Assembly: GCF_900120295.1 (NCBI RefSeq)
Contig: NZ_LT635468.1
Coordinates: 357,242 to 421,241, forward strand
DNA length: 64,000 nucleotides
Origin: Blautia sp. Marseille-P3201T
GTDB taxonomy: Bacteria > Bacillota > Clostridia > Lachnospirales > Lachnospiraceae
Direction of reading: 5' to 3'
This document shows, one piece after another, positions 45,938-55,090 of the stretch (the first letter of the stretch is position 1; every line of letters starts with the position of its first letter). The translations under genes and the position numbers were made by a program. Below the pieces are notes generated by a model that saw only the letters and a program-made list of their open reading frames with translations, ran no database searches and was not told where the DNA came from.

Positions 45938-46840
45938 TTATTCCTGTTCTCTTTTCCATTGTTCCAGCAATGCCTCAATTACCTTTTCCATCTCCGTTTC
46001 CGAATAATCTTCCGGAAAATATTTTATGAGCTTCTTTCCTGATAACACTACTTTTCGTTCCGGTGCTTTTACTGCTATGCAGCTATTGAAAATCGAGATC
46101 ATAAATCCCTGGTTCACAGGTCCTTCTTCCAACTGTTTTCTCAAAGCTGTAATCTGCTTTGGTTTGATAAATCCTGTATCTCGGATATACTCGTAGATCC
46201 ATTTCTGCATTTCCTTATCAATGTAGGAAATATCAACGGCAATGGTAAAATTCAACTTCTTTGCATCTACCATATCCAATAATTCTGGAATCAATTCTGT
46301 AAGACGAATGTAACGCTGAACATTACGAGCACTTTCTCCTACTTGATTTCCAATTTCTTGATCTGTACGTAAATGTGTGCCATTTTGGCACGGATTATTT
46401 TTTGATGGTCTACCTGCTTGCCGTTTCATTGCTTCCATTTTCATCCTATACGCAAATGCTTTTTCACTCGGAAGTAATTCTTCTCGTTGGATATTGGCAT
46501 CTACCATTGCAATTACGGCATCATCATCTGATAACTCTCTCACGATTGCAGGAATAGTCTCCAAACCTGCTAGAACTGTCGCGTGCATTCTTCGATGACC
46601 TGAGATCATCTCATATCCATCTTCCCCATCCGATCTCAACAAAACTGGTGTCAATACCCCGTTGACCTTTACACTCTCTACCAGATCAGCCATCTTTTCA
46701 TCATCCAATACTTTAAAAGGATGGTCTTTAAACGCGTGGATTCTGTTGATTTCTATTTCCATTGCAGACTCTTCATTGACTACTCCCAGCAATTCATCAA
46801 TGCTTGTCAATTTGATTTTTTGTCCACTTCTACTTTTCAT
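45938..46840 (-). CDS. ParB-family partition protein (plasmid-type), first
   Basis: A 300-residue ParB/Spo0J-like protein: N-terminal ParB/Srx CTP-binding domain (about 28-120) with the GHRRMHA motif, then a helix-turn-helix KorB-like domain (GNQVGESARNVQRYIRLTELIPE). The C-terminus has no match to the chromosomal ParB. It overlaps the end of the parA-like gene by 11 bases, so they form an operon. It probably binds a centromere site of this replicon. A second ParB-like gene lies on the other side of ParA. Confidence 0.88.
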   Translation of the reverse strand: MKSRSGQKIKLTSIDELLGVVNEESAMEIEINRIHAFKDHPFKVLDDEKMADLVESVKVNGVLTPVLLRSDGEDGYEMISGHRRMHATVLAGLETIPAIVRELSDDDAVIAMVDANIQREELLPSEKAFAYRMKMEAMKRQAGRPSKNNPCQNGTHLRTDQEIGNQVGESARNVQRYIRLTELIPELLDMVDAKKLNFTIAVDISYIDKEMQKWIYEYIRDTGFIKPKQITALRKQLEEGPVNQGFMISIFNSCIAVKAPERKVVLSGKKLIKYFPEDYSETEMEKVIEALLEQWKREQE

Positions 46841-47615
46841 TTTCCAAAACCTCCTGCGTCAGATTTTCATAAGCCATAGATACTTTTCCATTTGGACAAT
46901 GACAATAAATACTTTTTCCTTCCGCACTTGCTTCAGCTACCTTAACTGATAGTGGAATGACATTTTCAAAGATAGAAATCTTAGATCCATAAGTTTCTCT
47001 CACTCTGGAAGCAATATCTTTGGCGTAATTAGTACGAAAATCCACCATTGTCAAAAGAATTCCCTGTATCGTCAATTTCCGGTTCAATCTCTTCTTTACC
47101 ATAGAAATAGTCCTGATCAACTGTTGAAGTCCTTTAACCGGCAGATATGCAGCTTGTACAGGTATCAGAACCGTATCAGAAGCTACTAAAGCATTGATGG
47201 TCATCATGCCTAAACTCGGCATACAATCAATCAAAATATAATCGTATCGTGATCGCATCGTATCAATATATTCCTTCATGATCAGTTCTCTGCTCATTAC
47301 ATTACTCATGGTTACTTCCAAAGCAGATAACTCAATATTGGCCGGCAGGAGATCCACTTGTTCCTCATGATGTAAAATACCTTCTTCCTCAGCAATTTCC
47401 TCGTCATTGATAATATTCATCATAATAGTTGCAAGTGTAGTTCCAATATCATCCGGTTCTACATATCCAAGACTTGCAGTTAAACTTCCCTGTGGATCCG
47501 CATCGATCAATAACACTTTTTTTCCTTGTCTTGCCAATCCTACCCCAAGATTTAAAGTCGTTGTACTTTTTGCAACTCCGCCTTTCTGGTTTGCTACTGA
47601 AATTACTCTACACAT
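46830..47615 (-). CDS. ParA-family partition ATPase (plasmid-type)
   Basis: A 261-residue ParA/Soj-like ATPase with the deviant Walker A KGGVAKSTT (residues about 10-18), the Walker A' LLIDADPQGS and Walker B YILIDCMPSLG. The ATG at 47615 has GGAGG 7 bases upstream; an earlier in-frame Met overlaps that site. It lies between two ParB-like genes. It is distinct from the chromosomal ParA at 53016-53786 and would segregate the RepA_N replicon. Confidence 0.92.
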   Translation of the reverse strand: MCRVISVANQKGGVAKSTTTLNLGVGLARQGKKVLLIDADPQGSLTASLGYVEPDDIGTTLATIMMNIINDEEIAEEEGILHHEEQVDLLPANIELSALEVTMSNVMSRELIMKEYIDTMRSRYDYILIDCMPSLGMMTINALVASDTVLIPVQAAYLPVKGLQQLIRTISMVKKRLNRKLTIQGILLTMVDFRTNYAKDIASRVRETYGSKISIFENVIPLSVKVAEASAEGKSIYCHCPNGKVSMAYENLTQEVLENEK

Positions 47616-47630
47616 ACTGTTTTCCTCCAT

Positions 47631-48506
47631 TTATTTCTCCCAATTTTCATTCTGCCAGATTTTCAACAATGCTATAATTTCTCGTTTCATCATGGCGGGT
47701 GTATATCTGCTTGGAAAATATTTGTGAAGCTGCTCATTTGTAAAAGCAACTCTCGTAATCTCACCTTTTTTTATCTCACTCATAATTTCCTGCATCTTCT
47801 CTAATGTAAGTTGTTTTTCTTTACTTAACTTTTTAATCCGTTGTGCCTGTGATAAAGATGGAACAGCCTGAGCATAATCCATAGCTTCCAACAATTGTTT
47901 TTGCTCTTCTTCCTTCAACGCTGAAATTTCAACTGCCGGATTAAAAGATATCAATTCATCATCCAATTTCTGTAAAAACTCCGGTATTAGTTTCGTTAAT
48001 GAAATATACCGTTGTACCTGTTTCGGACTATCACCACATTCTTCGCTGATAATCTCCACTGTTCTCTTCTTTTTCGTTTTGTGGTCTATTTGGCCTTTTT
48101 TCCTGCCTGATTTTCTTTTCAGTACATCATTTTTCATTTTGTAAGCAAAAGCCTTTTCACTAAAACTGATTTTTTCTCTGTGCAGATTGGAATCTACCAT
48201 ATTCAAAATAGCTTCATCTTCATTCATTACACGAATTATTACCGGTACTTTTCGATACCCCAGTAACTCAGCAGCATGTCTTCTCCGGTGTCCCGCTATA
48301 ATCTCGTAAACTCCATCTGGTACAGGTCTGACAATCAATGGAGTGAGAATTCCGTACTTCTCAATACTTTCTTTTAATAAATGCATCTCATTATCATCTT
48401 TCACTTGAAAAGGATGATTTTTAAAAGAACGGAGTCTTTCAATCTCAATTTCAATGATCTTCTCATCTTCATTCTTCTGGATAAATTCTTTCGTTACTTC
48501 CGTCAT
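47631..48506 (-). CDS. ParB-family partition protein (plasmid-type), second
   Basis: A 291-residue ParB/Spo0J-like protein related to the one at 45938-46840: ParB/Srx domain with AGHRRRHAAELLG (about residues 70-82), then a helix-turn-helix region (ISEECGDSPKQVQRYISLTKLIPE). AAGGAGG lies before two adjacent ATGs; the second was chosen. It heads the ParB-ParA-ParB operon behind the AGCTAA palindromes, which may be its binding sites. Confidence 0.88.
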   Translation of the reverse strand: MTEVTKEFIQKNEDEKIIEIEIERLRSFKNHPFQVKDDNEMHLLKESIEKYGILTPLIVRPVPDGVYEIIAGHRRRHAAELLGYRKVPVIIRVMNEDEAILNMVDSNLHREKISFSEKAFAYKMKNDVLKRKSGRKKGQIDHKTKKKRTVEIISEECGDSPKQVQRYISLTKLIPEFLQKLDDELISFNPAVEISALKEEEQKQLLEAMDYAQAVPSLSQAQRIKKLSKEKQLTLEKMQEIMSEIKKGEITRVAFTNEQLHKYFPSRYTPAMMKREIIALLKIWQNENWEK

Positions 48507-48660
48507 CATTTCCTCCTTCTTCGGTCAGACTAAAAAATGCTCGTCTGGATCCGATTATTCTTGAAATCAGTTCCAAACGAGCATCTCGTTTTCTATTAGC
48601 TACAGCTAATATATTCTCTATTGTTTCAGCTAATATATGTTTGCAAATTATATTCTGCAA
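48469..48660 (-). CDS. Possible small protein of 63 residues, unrecognised
   Basis: An open frame starting at TTG 48660 with AAAGGA 7 bases upstream and overlapping the ParB start. Its 5' half runs through the AGCTAA repeats. A basic central stretch (NRKRDARLELISRIIGSRRA) could bind nucleic acid. It may equally be a chance frame in the leader of the partition operon. Confidence 0.25.
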   Translation of the reverse strand: MQNIICKHILAETIENILAVANRKRDARLELISRIIGSRRAFFSLTEEGGNDDGSNERIYPEE

Positions 48661-48818
48661 AGGATTTTTCCTTTTATTTACTGTATTTTACATTCCTAAA
48701 TCACTGGTGACAACAGATACTTCCCCAAATGTTAGCAATATCTCTGATACAGTCTGTTTGCAAAACGCTATTTTTTATTAGCTACCAGCTAACAATTATT
48801 TCATTGTATTAGCTGAAA
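48595..48818. repeat. AGCTAA palindromes upstream of the ParB-ParA-ParB operon
   Basis: ATTAGCTACAGCTAAT (48595-48610) and TTAGCTACCAGCTAA (48778-48792) are near-perfect palindromes; half-sites AGCTAAT (48628-48634) and ATTAGCTGAAA (48808-48818) lie between and beyond. Such clusters beside parAB genes are typical of plasmid centromeres or autoregulatory operators. Apart from these repeats and the possible small frame, this stretch up to the tRNA holds no gene. Confidence 0.6.
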
Positions 48819-48912
48819 ATCATCCTCAAAGCAATAAAATCATGCATTTTTCTTATCAAAAAAGCGCCCCATTATTTGCATTTCTGCTAATAATCGAACG
48901 CTTTTGACTGGC

Positions 48913-48984
48913 CGTCTCGTATAGGAATCGAACCTATAATTTAGTCTTAGGAGGACCATGTTATATCCATTTAACTAACGAGAC
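48913..48984 (-). tRNA. tRNA-Arg (anticodon CCU)
   Basis: The acceptor arms GTCTCGT and ACGAGAC pair perfectly. The anticodon stem TGGTC/GACTA encloses loop CTCCTAA with anticodon CCT, and the T arm is TATAG-GTTCGATTC-CTATA. The discriminator base is G, and CCA is not encoded. The total of 72 bases is normal. tRNA-Arg(CCU) is a common integration target. Confidence 0.92.
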
Positions 48985-49203
48985 AAAATGCCATTTTCCC
49001 TTGAAAACACGCGGTTTTCCGGCTTTTTGGTAATGGCAACCTTTATTTAATTATCAGCTTTTTTCAAGCTGTTAATTACTATTATTTTTCATGTTGGTGA
49101 CATCAAAGCACTCCCCTATTAGGGTAAAACCTTTATGTCAATTTTTACTCTTCTTAACTAGATTTGAACCCAAAAGTTTTTTCAGGAAGTGATAACCTTG
49201 GTT

Positions 49204-49246
49204 CCTCCTTAGGAGGACCCTGTTATATCCATTTAACTAACGAGAC
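49204..49246 (-). pseudogene. Decayed partial tandem copy of tRNA-Arg
   Basis: The 5' half of the tRNA (acceptor 5' strand, D arm, anticodon region) is repeated with one change, but the 3' half diverges, and no ACGAGAC acceptor strand follows. The repeated block is 50 bases (48948-48997 and 49210-49259, one mismatch), and a further GTGACATCAAAG is repeated at about 49095 and 49266, pointing to tandem duplication. Otherwise the stretch 48985-49359 is empty apart from the terminator. Confidence 0.75.
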
Positions 49247-49315
49247 AAAATGCCATTTTTCATATAGTGACATCAAAGTACATATTCTTTTAATCCGTAC
49301 CTAATCATACTATAA

Positions 49316-49347
49316 AAAGGCTTATCCGTCAAGACGGATAAGCCTTT
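49316..49347 (-). terminator. Terminator after the DUF3881 gene
   Basis: A perfect 15-base-pair stem AAAGGCTTATCCGTC with GACGGATAAGCCTTT around a two-base AA spacer, followed on the minus strand by T residues. Confidence 0.85.
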
Positions 49348-49358
49348 AAAACCAATCA

Positions 49359-50240
49359 TTAATATTGAAAATCAACATATCCCTGCAGCCACACAACGCC
49401 TTTAAAGCGTCTGCCCACCTGAGGTTCACCCATTAAATCCTGTTCATTAATACATATGTCAAATTCAATATCATTACATCCAATACGCATTTTATAGACC
49501 GCGTCCTTTGTCATAGTGTTATATACCTTTTCCAGTTCCAGAATTTCACCCATAACACTATACAAATCACACTCCATTCCATAGGGCATAAAATATGTAT
49601 CTACAATACTGTAAATATCTTCTTCCATCACTCTTTTGGAAATCATTGCATACATATCCATATCCTCTATAGTCAGGCTTTCCATGGCTTCCTCATCACC
49701 ATTTTTTGCAGCTGCAATCAGACGTCCTCTGTTAATGGTATTATCCCGGTGTTTCTCCTCCTGCCCTTCTTTTTTCAAAGTTGGAAATAAGATTTTTCCA
49801 CTCTTTGCCAGGCCCGATAAAATCACACCTCTTACATCTGTAACATAATTTCCCCTGCTTCGCTGTGTTAAATATTCACCTGCATTTTGCAGATAAAAGA
49901 TAATAGTCACTCCAATACGCATATCGTCACATGCTCCGGCAAAAGACTCCTGACCTGCATGTTTTTCAATAATTACCTCTTCCTGTAAGGTAATGCCTGT
50001 GCCAAAAAAATACGGAAAATAATATTCCATTTGGAACTCATTATTTTCATCATATTCTCCGCACACAACAATGCCAAAGTCATCTCCATATTTCTTCACC
50101 AGCTCCGTAAAGAAATGTCCTGCTCTATCAGCTGCTACGATTTTTTCATCGTATTCATTTATTACATTATTCAAAATCATATCCAGATCTTTTTTACCGG
50201 ATATCCCTGAAAAACCAACTGCTTTTAAATAACTGTGCAA
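49359..50240 (-). CDS. DUF3881 family protein
   Basis: A 293-residue cytoplasmic protein of unknown function typical of Lachnospiraceae, recognised from the start MHSYLKAVGFSG and the central GVTIIFYLQNAGEYL and end VVWLQGYVDFQY. It has no signal peptide or membrane helix. It lies 14 bases after serS and probably shares its transcript. The family name is recalled rather than searched. Confidence 0.75.
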   Translation of the reverse strand: MHSYLKAVGFSGISGKKDLDMILNNVINEYDEKIVAADRAGHFFTELVKKYGDDFGIVVCGEYDENNEFQMEYYFPYFFGTGITLQEEVIIEKHAGQESFAGACDDMRIGVTIIFYLQNAGEYLTQRSRGNYVTDVRGVILSGLAKSGKILFPTLKKEGQEEKHRDNTINRGRLIAAAKNGDEEAMESLTIEDMDMYAMISKRVMEEDIYSIVDTYFMPYGMECDLYSVMGEILELEKVYNTMTKDAVYKMRIGCNDIEFDICINEQDLMGEPQVGRRFKGVVWLQGYVDFQY

Positions 50241-50254
50241 GGAGTACCTCCTTC

Positions 50255-51541
50255 TTATTTATTCGGTTTGATTTCACTCATACCACCCATGTATGGTCTT
50301 AAAGCTTCCGGAATTCTTACAGAACCATCTGCCTGTAAATTATTTTCCAGAAATGCGATTAACATTCTTGGTGGTGCAACAACTGTATTATTTAATGTAT
50401 GAGCAAGATATTTTTCGCCCTTGCCGTTTACACGGATTTTTAATCTTCTTGCCTGTGCATCTCCTAAGTTAGAGCAGCTTCCCACTTCGAAGTACTTCTT
50501 CTGTCTTGGAGACCATGCTTCTACGTCCACGGATTTCACTTTCAAATCTGCCAAATCTCCGGAACAACATTCTAAAGTTCTTACCGGAATATCCATAGAA
50601 CGGAATAAATCTACGGTGTTCTGCCATAATTTATCAAACCACATCGGGCTTTCTTCCGGTTTACAAACAACAATCATTTCCTGCTTTTCGAACTGATGAA
50701 TTCTGTAAACACCTCTTTCTTCCAGACCGTGAGCTCCTTTTTCTTTACGGAAACATGGAGAATAACTTGTCAGTGTTTTTGGCAATTCTTCTTCCGGAAT
50801 AATTGTATCAATGAATTTACCAATCATAGAATGCTCACTTGTTCCGATCAGATATAAATCCTCTCCCTCGATTTTATACATCATAGCATCCATTTCCGCA
50901 AAACTCATAACACCTGTAACAACATCACTTCTAATCATGAAAGGTGGAATGCAATAAGTAAATCCACGATTAATCATAAAATCTCTTGCATAGGAAATAA
51001 CTGCTGAATGGAGTCTCGCAATATCTCCCATAAGGTAATAAAATCCGTTTCCGGCTACTTTTCTTGCACTGTCTAAATCAATACCATTAAAACTTTCCAT
51101 AATATCTGCATGGTATGGAATTTCATAATCAGGAACCACTGGTTCACCATATTTCTGCACTTCTACATTTTCGCTGTCATCTTTTCCAATTGGAACAGAC
51201 GGATCAATGATATTCGGAATTGTCATCATAATTGTTTTGATTTTTTCTTCTACTTCTTTTTCTTCTGCTGACAGTCTTTCCACAGTTTCAGCGTTTGCTG
51301 TAACCTGTTTTTTTGCCTCTTCAGCTTCTTCTCTTTTCCCTTCTTTCATTAATCCACCGATCATTTTGGAAATTTTATTTCTTTCCGCTCTCAGTGCTTC
51401 TACTTCCTGTTTAATTTCACGGTTTCTCTTATCCAGTTCAATTACTTCATCTACCATAGGAAGTTTATTATCCTGAAATTTATTTCTAATGTTCTGTTTT
51501 ACTACCTCTGGGTTTTCTCTTAAAAATCTAATGTCTAACAT
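50255..51541 (-). CDS. serS: Seryl-tRNA synthetase
   Basis: A 428-residue class II aminoacyl-tRNA synthetase that charges tRNA-Ser in the cytoplasm. The N-terminal coiled-coil arm (about 28-100) is clear, followed by the catalytic domain: the Ser-binding TSEHSMIGKF, motif 2 FRKEKGAHGLEERGVYRIHQ and motif 3 NGKGEKYLAHTLNNTVVAPPR in two parts. Length is standard. AAAAGGAG precedes the ATG. It follows the DUF4446 gene by 26 bases; no T-box leader fits in that space. Confidence 0.97.
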   Translation of the reverse strand: MLDIRFLRENPEVVKQNIRNKFQDNKLPMVDEVIELDKRNREIKQEVEALRAERNKISKMIGGLMKEGKREEAEEAKKQVTANAETVERLSAEEKEVEEKIKTIMMTIPNIIDPSVPIGKDDSENVEVQKYGEPVVPDYEIPYHADIMESFNGIDLDSARKVAGNGFYYLMGDIARLHSAVISYARDFMINRGFTYCIPPFMIRSDVVTGVMSFAEMDAMMYKIEGEDLYLIGTSEHSMIGKFIDTIIPEEELPKTLTSYSPCFRKEKGAHGLEERGVYRIHQFEKQEMIVVCKPEESPMWFDKLWQNTVDLFRSMDIPVRTLECCSGDLADLKVKSVDVEAWSPRQKKYFEVGSCSNLGDAQARRLKIRVNGKGEKYLAHTLNNTVVAPPRMLIAFLENNLQADGSVRIPEALRPYMGGMSEIKPNK

Positions 51542-51567
51542 ATTTTCTCTCCTTTTAGTTTACATAA

Positions 51568-52104
51568 CTATATATCAAATTCATTTTCTTCCGCTCCGAA
51601 GTTAATTGCGGTTTTCAGAGCTTCCATTTCTTCTTCACTAAGTCTTATATAGGATTCTCCATTTACGATTTCTTTAATATAAAGAAAACAATTTTCTCTG
51701 CTATGAATAGCATTTAATAAAAATCCTGTATTATTAGTATCTAACATTGCCAAAACAAAACTTAATTTGCCTCCCATATCCTCAAAAGCATCATATTTTA
51801 CAATTCCATACTTATTCAAGGACATCTTCTGCATTTTTTCCAGTTTAGCAACATTTTCTGCATTTAATTCTAATTCTACAGCCAGTTTTTCAATTAAATC
51901 AAACTTTCGCTTAAAAAGTTTTTCTAATGACTGTCCATCTTTACCTTTCATGAAAATTGCATACTTTTTACTAAGCCGATTAAGTCCTAAGGATAGATTA
52001 AATACACATACTAATAGTATAACCACAACCACTAAAAGCATGAGTAATAAAATACCGGAATAAGACTGAATACTACTTACAAATTTCTCCATAGTGTTCT
52101 GCAC
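51568..52104 (-). CDS. DUF4446 family membrane protein
   Basis: A 178-residue protein with one N-terminal membrane helix (about 17-38; GILLLMLLVVVVILLVCVF), then a cytoplasmic or external helical part that includes KLEKMQKMSLNKYGIVKYDAFEDMGGKLSF in several stretches, the hallmark of DUF4446. This family commonly sits directly downstream of parB in Clostridia, as it does here (6-base gap). The function is unknown, possibly linked to chromosome segregation. Confidence 0.85.
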   Translation of the reverse strand: MQNTMEKFVSSIQSYSGILLLMLLVVVVILLVCVFNLSLGLNRLSKKYAIFMKGKDGQSLEKLFKRKFDLIEKLAVELELNAENVAKLEKMQKMSLNKYGIVKYDAFEDMGGKLSFVLAMLDTNNTGFLLNAIHSRENCFLYIKEIVNGESYIRLSEEEMEALKTAINFGAEENEFDI

Positions 52105-52110
52105 AGCTCC

Positions 52111-53019
52111 TTATCTGACACTCTCTAAAAGTTCCACAATACGCTCTAATTCATCCTGAGAATAATATTCAATCTCAATTTTACCCTTTTCATTATTTCT
52201 ACGACGAATTGCAACTTTTGAGCCAATAATTCCTTTGATTTTTTCCTCTAACTGCTCATAGACTAAATCCTGAGCCGTATCTTTTGCTTTTTGTTCTTTC
52301 TTTGGTGTGGGATTTAAAAATTCCTTTACTAATTTTTCTGTTTCTCTTACGTTCAGCTTTTCATCAAATACTTTTACTGCAGCTGTATACTGGCTGTCCT
52401 TTTCTTCTATTGCCAGAAGCGCCCTTGCATGACCTGTAGAAATCATTTCATCAATAAGCATTTGCTGTACTCTTTCATCTAACTTTAAAAGTCGCATAGA
52501 ATTCGTAACTGCTGTTCGGCTCTTAGCAACTCTCTCCGCTATTACGTCTTGTTTTAAATGAAATTCATCAATGAGTCTTCTATAAGCTGCCGCCTCTTCT
52601 ATGGGATTTAAATTTTCCCTTTGAATATTTTCAATTAAAGAAATTTCTACTGTTTCCTGTTCTGTAAGCTCCTTAACAATCACAGGAACTTCTTTAATTC
52701 CAGCCAGTTTCGATGCTCTCCATCTTCTTTCACCGGCAATGATTTCAAAATAATCGCCTTTTTGTTTTACTAATAAAGGCTGCAAAACACCAAACTGTTT
52801 AATAGACTCCGCCAATTCCAATAAAGCATCTTCATCAAATTGCTTTCTCGGCTGTTTTCTGTTTGGTTCCACTTGTGTAAGTTTCACTTTAAGTACTGAA
52901 TTTTCTTTTTTTTCCTTAGGAGCAGTCGTTTTCTTTGCAGTTGTTGTTCTTGGCTTTGATGCCGTTTCACTAATCATTGCATCAAGTCCTCTACCTAATC
53001 CGCCTTTTCTTGCCGTCAT
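52111..53019 (-). CDS. parB: Chromosome partition protein ParB (Spo0J)
   Basis: A 302-residue ParB: typical start [15 protein letters not shown]-binding ParB/Srx domain with GERRWRA (about residues 95-101), helix-turn-helix [20 protein letters not shown], and a C-terminal dimerisation part. It binds the parS sites at 53875, 53920 and 55073 and loads SMC at the origin. It overlaps parA by 4 bases. Confidence 0.97.
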   Translation of the reverse strand: MTARKGGLGRGLDAMISETASKPRTTTAKKTTAPKEKKENSVLKVKLTQVEPNRKQPRKQFDEDALLELAESIKQFGVLQPLLVKQKGDYFEIIAGERRWRASKLAGIKEVPVIVKELTEQETVEISLIENIQRENLNPIEEAAAYRRLIDEFHLKQDVIAERVAKSRTAVTNSMRLLKLDERVQQMLIDEMISTGHARALLAIEEKDSQYTAAVKVFDEKLNVRETEKLVKEFLNPTPKKEQKAKDTAQDLVYEQLEEKIKGIIGSKVAIRRRNNEKGKIEIEYYSQDELERIVELLESVR

Positions 53020-53786
53020 TCCTCTTCCTCCCTAGCTAATACTTCTTCCGCCAAAAGGCGATAACTCTCTGCACCTACAGATTTTGTATCATATAGATTG
53101 ATTGGAATGCCATAACTAGGCGCTTCTGCCAAGCGTACATTTCTAGGAATAATGGTTTTGTAAATTGATTGATGTAAATTTTCTTTTACGTTTTCCACCA
53201 CTTGTAAAGAAAGATTTGTTCTTGCATCATACATGGTAAATACAACGCCTTCAATAATTAATTCTGGATTTAATCTTTCCTGTACTAATTCAATTGTATG
53301 AATTAACTGTGTTAATCCTTCCAGCGCATAATATTCGCATTGAATTGGAACTAATACAGAATTTGCAGTTGTCATAGCATTGATTGTAAGTATGTTTAAA
53401 GAAGGAGGACAGTCCATGATAATAAAATCATATTTTTCTTTAACGGTATCAATATGATTTTTCAATAAATATTCTCTTCCCTCTACACCTACTAACTCAA
53501 TTTCGGCTCCTGCCAAATTCATGTTTGATGGAATTAAAGATAAATTTTCAATCACATTTTCAATAATACAATCCTTTAGTTCGCACTCTCCTACAAGAAG
53601 CTCATATAAAGTAGCTTCTGCATTATCTTTATCCACACCCACACCACTTGTTGTGTTTCCCTGTGGATCAATATCAATCAATAATACTTTTTGATTTAAT
53701 TCTGCAAGACATGCAGAAAGATTGATAGCAGTAGTAGATTTCCCTACACCGCCCTTTTGATTTGCGATTGCAATAATTCTTCCCAC
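53016..53786 (-). CDS. parA: Chromosome partition ATPase ParA (Soj)
   Basis: A 256-residue ParA with deviant Walker [10 protein letters not shown] (about 10-18), [10 protein letters not shown], and Walker [12 protein letters not shown]. It works with ParB in chromosome segregation and may regulate DnaA. Two parS sites lie within 150 bases upstream. Its presence with mnmEG-rsmG indicates that oriC is near. Confidence 0.97.
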   Translation of the reverse strand: MGRIIAIANQKGGVGKSTTAINLSACLAELNQKVLLIDIDPQGNTTSGVGVDKDNAEATLYELLVGECELKDCIIENVIENLSLIPSNMNLAGAEIELVGVEGREYLLKNHIDTVKEKYDFIIMDCPPSLNILTINAMTTANSVLVPIQCEYYALEGLTQLIHTIELVQERLNPELIIEGVVFTMYDARTNLSLQVVENVKENLHQSIYKTIIPRNVRLAEAPSYGIPINLYDTKSVGAESYRLLAEEVLAREEEE

Positions 53787-53874
53787 TTGAATTTCCCCTT
53801 ATTGTGTTGAAATGTCTTATATCTAATAGTTCAAAACTCATTATAACACCTTTCCATTTTTAATGCTATACTAA

Positions 53875-53890
53875 TGTTTCACGTGAAACA
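53875..53890. promoter_or_regulatory. parS site 1
   Basis: TGTTTCACGTGAAACA, a perfect 16-base match to the ParB binding palindrome, about 90 bases upstream of parA. Confidence 0.97.
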
Positions 53891-53919
53891 TTATTTTATG
53901 TTTTTTTTAGATACATAAA

Positions 53920-53935
53920 TGTTTCACGTGAAACA
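53920..53935. promoter_or_regulatory. parS site 2
   Basis: TGTTTCACGTGAAACA, perfect consensus, 45 bases centre to centre from site 1, in the parA / hydrolase divergent intergenic region. Confidence 0.97.
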
Positions 53936-54024
53936 TTTTCCAGTTTAAGACTTTTTCTTGTATAATTTCTTTCAATGTTTTATAATATATGTATATATTT
54001 TTTCTTTCAGGAGGCTGATGAATT

Positions 54025-54978
54025 ATGAAAAAAAACAAACATAAACTTCTCACAGCCGGTATTCTCTTTACCGCTGCTACCGGAGTTATTCATATAGTTA
54101 ATCATGCTATATTTGCTACCGCTACATTAAAAGATTTATTGAAGTCTTCCGCAAGTAATTACTATGACTGGAGATTTGGAAAAGTATATTATAAGAAGAA
54201 AGGACATGGTACTCCTCTCTTACTAATCCATGATCTAACTGTTTACAGTTCTGCATATGAATGGAATAAAGTTATAGATAAGTTGGCAGAAAATCATACT
54301 GTATATGCTTTAGATTTACTAGGATGTGGACGTTCTGAAAAGCCTAAAATCACATATACCAATTATTTATATGTGCAACTCATATCAGACTTTATTAAGA
54401 ATGTTATACATGAAAAAACAGATATTATTGCCAGTGGTTTTTCAAGTTCATTTGCTCTGCTTGCTTGCCATAACGAGTCTGAATTATTTGGGAAATTAGC
54501 GTTAATCAATCCGCCTACTTTATCCATTCTTTCTAAAATACCAAGCAAACGAAGCAAATTCTATAAATTTGTATTAGAAATTCCTGTTTTTGGAACTTTA
54601 ATATATAATATGAGAACTTGCCAAAGTAATATCCAATTATTACTTACAGAGCAATATTTATTTAATCCGTTTTTAGCTTCTGCTGAACTTATAGACACTT
54701 ACTATGAGTCCTCTCACAAAGGATACGGAAACTCTAGATTTTTATTATCCAGCATCGTAGGTAATTATACTAACAATAATATTTCACATGCATTGAAAGA
54801 AATCAATAACAGTATTGTTATTATTAACGGAGAAGCTGAACCATTAAAAGAAGAAACAAAAGAAAACTACTTAAAATACAACCCTGCTATTGAGCATTTT
54901 AATATTTCCAAAACAAAACATCTTCCTCAACTGGAAAATCCAAACAGTCTTTTGGAAATACTTAATATATGTATCTAG
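54025..54978 (+). CDS. Alpha/beta hydrolase with N-terminal membrane anchor
   Basis: A 317-residue alpha/beta-hydrolase-fold protein. An N-terminal hydrophobic helix (about 9-32) probably anchors it. The nucleophile Ser140 lies in GFSSS, where the elbow is G-x-S-x-S, the oxyanion region is LLIHDLT, LLGCGRSEKP follows strand 4, and the candidate catalytic His299 is in TKHLPQLENP. The substrate is unknown. AGGAGG lies upstream. It is the only rightward housekeeping-region gene and is flanked by parS sites on both sides. Confidence 0.85.
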   Translation: MKKNKHKLLTAGILFTAATGVIHIVNHAIFATATLKDLLKSSASNYYDWRFGKVYYKKKGHGTPLLLIHDLTVYSSAYEWNKVIDKLAENHTVYALDLLGCGRSEKPKITYTNYLYVQLISDFIKNVIHEKTDIIASGFSSSFALLACHNESELFGKLALINPPTLSILSKIPSKRSKFYKFVLEIPVFGTLIYNMRTCQSNIQLLLTEQYLFNPFLASAELIDTYYESSHKGYGNSRFLLSSIVGNYTNNNISHALKEINNSIVIINGEAEPLKEETKENYLKYNPAIEHFNISKTKHLPQLENPNSLLEILNICI

Positions 54979-55015
54979 TACAGCGAAAAATAAATTTCTG
55001 CTATATTGATGCACT

Positions 55016-55062
55016 AAAAAGGGAGATTTACACGAAACACTCTAATGTAAATCTCCCTTTTT
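55016..55062. terminator. Bidirectional terminator
   Basis: AAAAAGGGAGATTTACA and TGTAAATCTCCCTTTTT form a perfect 17-base-pair stem with a 13-base loop. It serves both the hydrolase (plus strand) and the convergent DUF4340 gene (minus strand). Confidence 0.93.
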
Positions 55063-55072
55063 AAATTTCTAA

Positions 55073-55088
55073 TGTTTCACGTGAAACA
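55073..55088. promoter_or_regulatory. parS site 3
   Basis: TGTTTCACGTGAAACA, perfect consensus, directly before the 3' end of the DUF4340 gene. Confidence 0.97.
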
Positions 55089-55090
55089 TT

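Noticed and set aside
48913-49259. The repeated tRNA half as att sites of an integrated element
   Set aside because: Only about 210 bases separate the repeats, with no integrase or other gene between them, and flanking sequence is duplicated too; tandem duplication explains it better.
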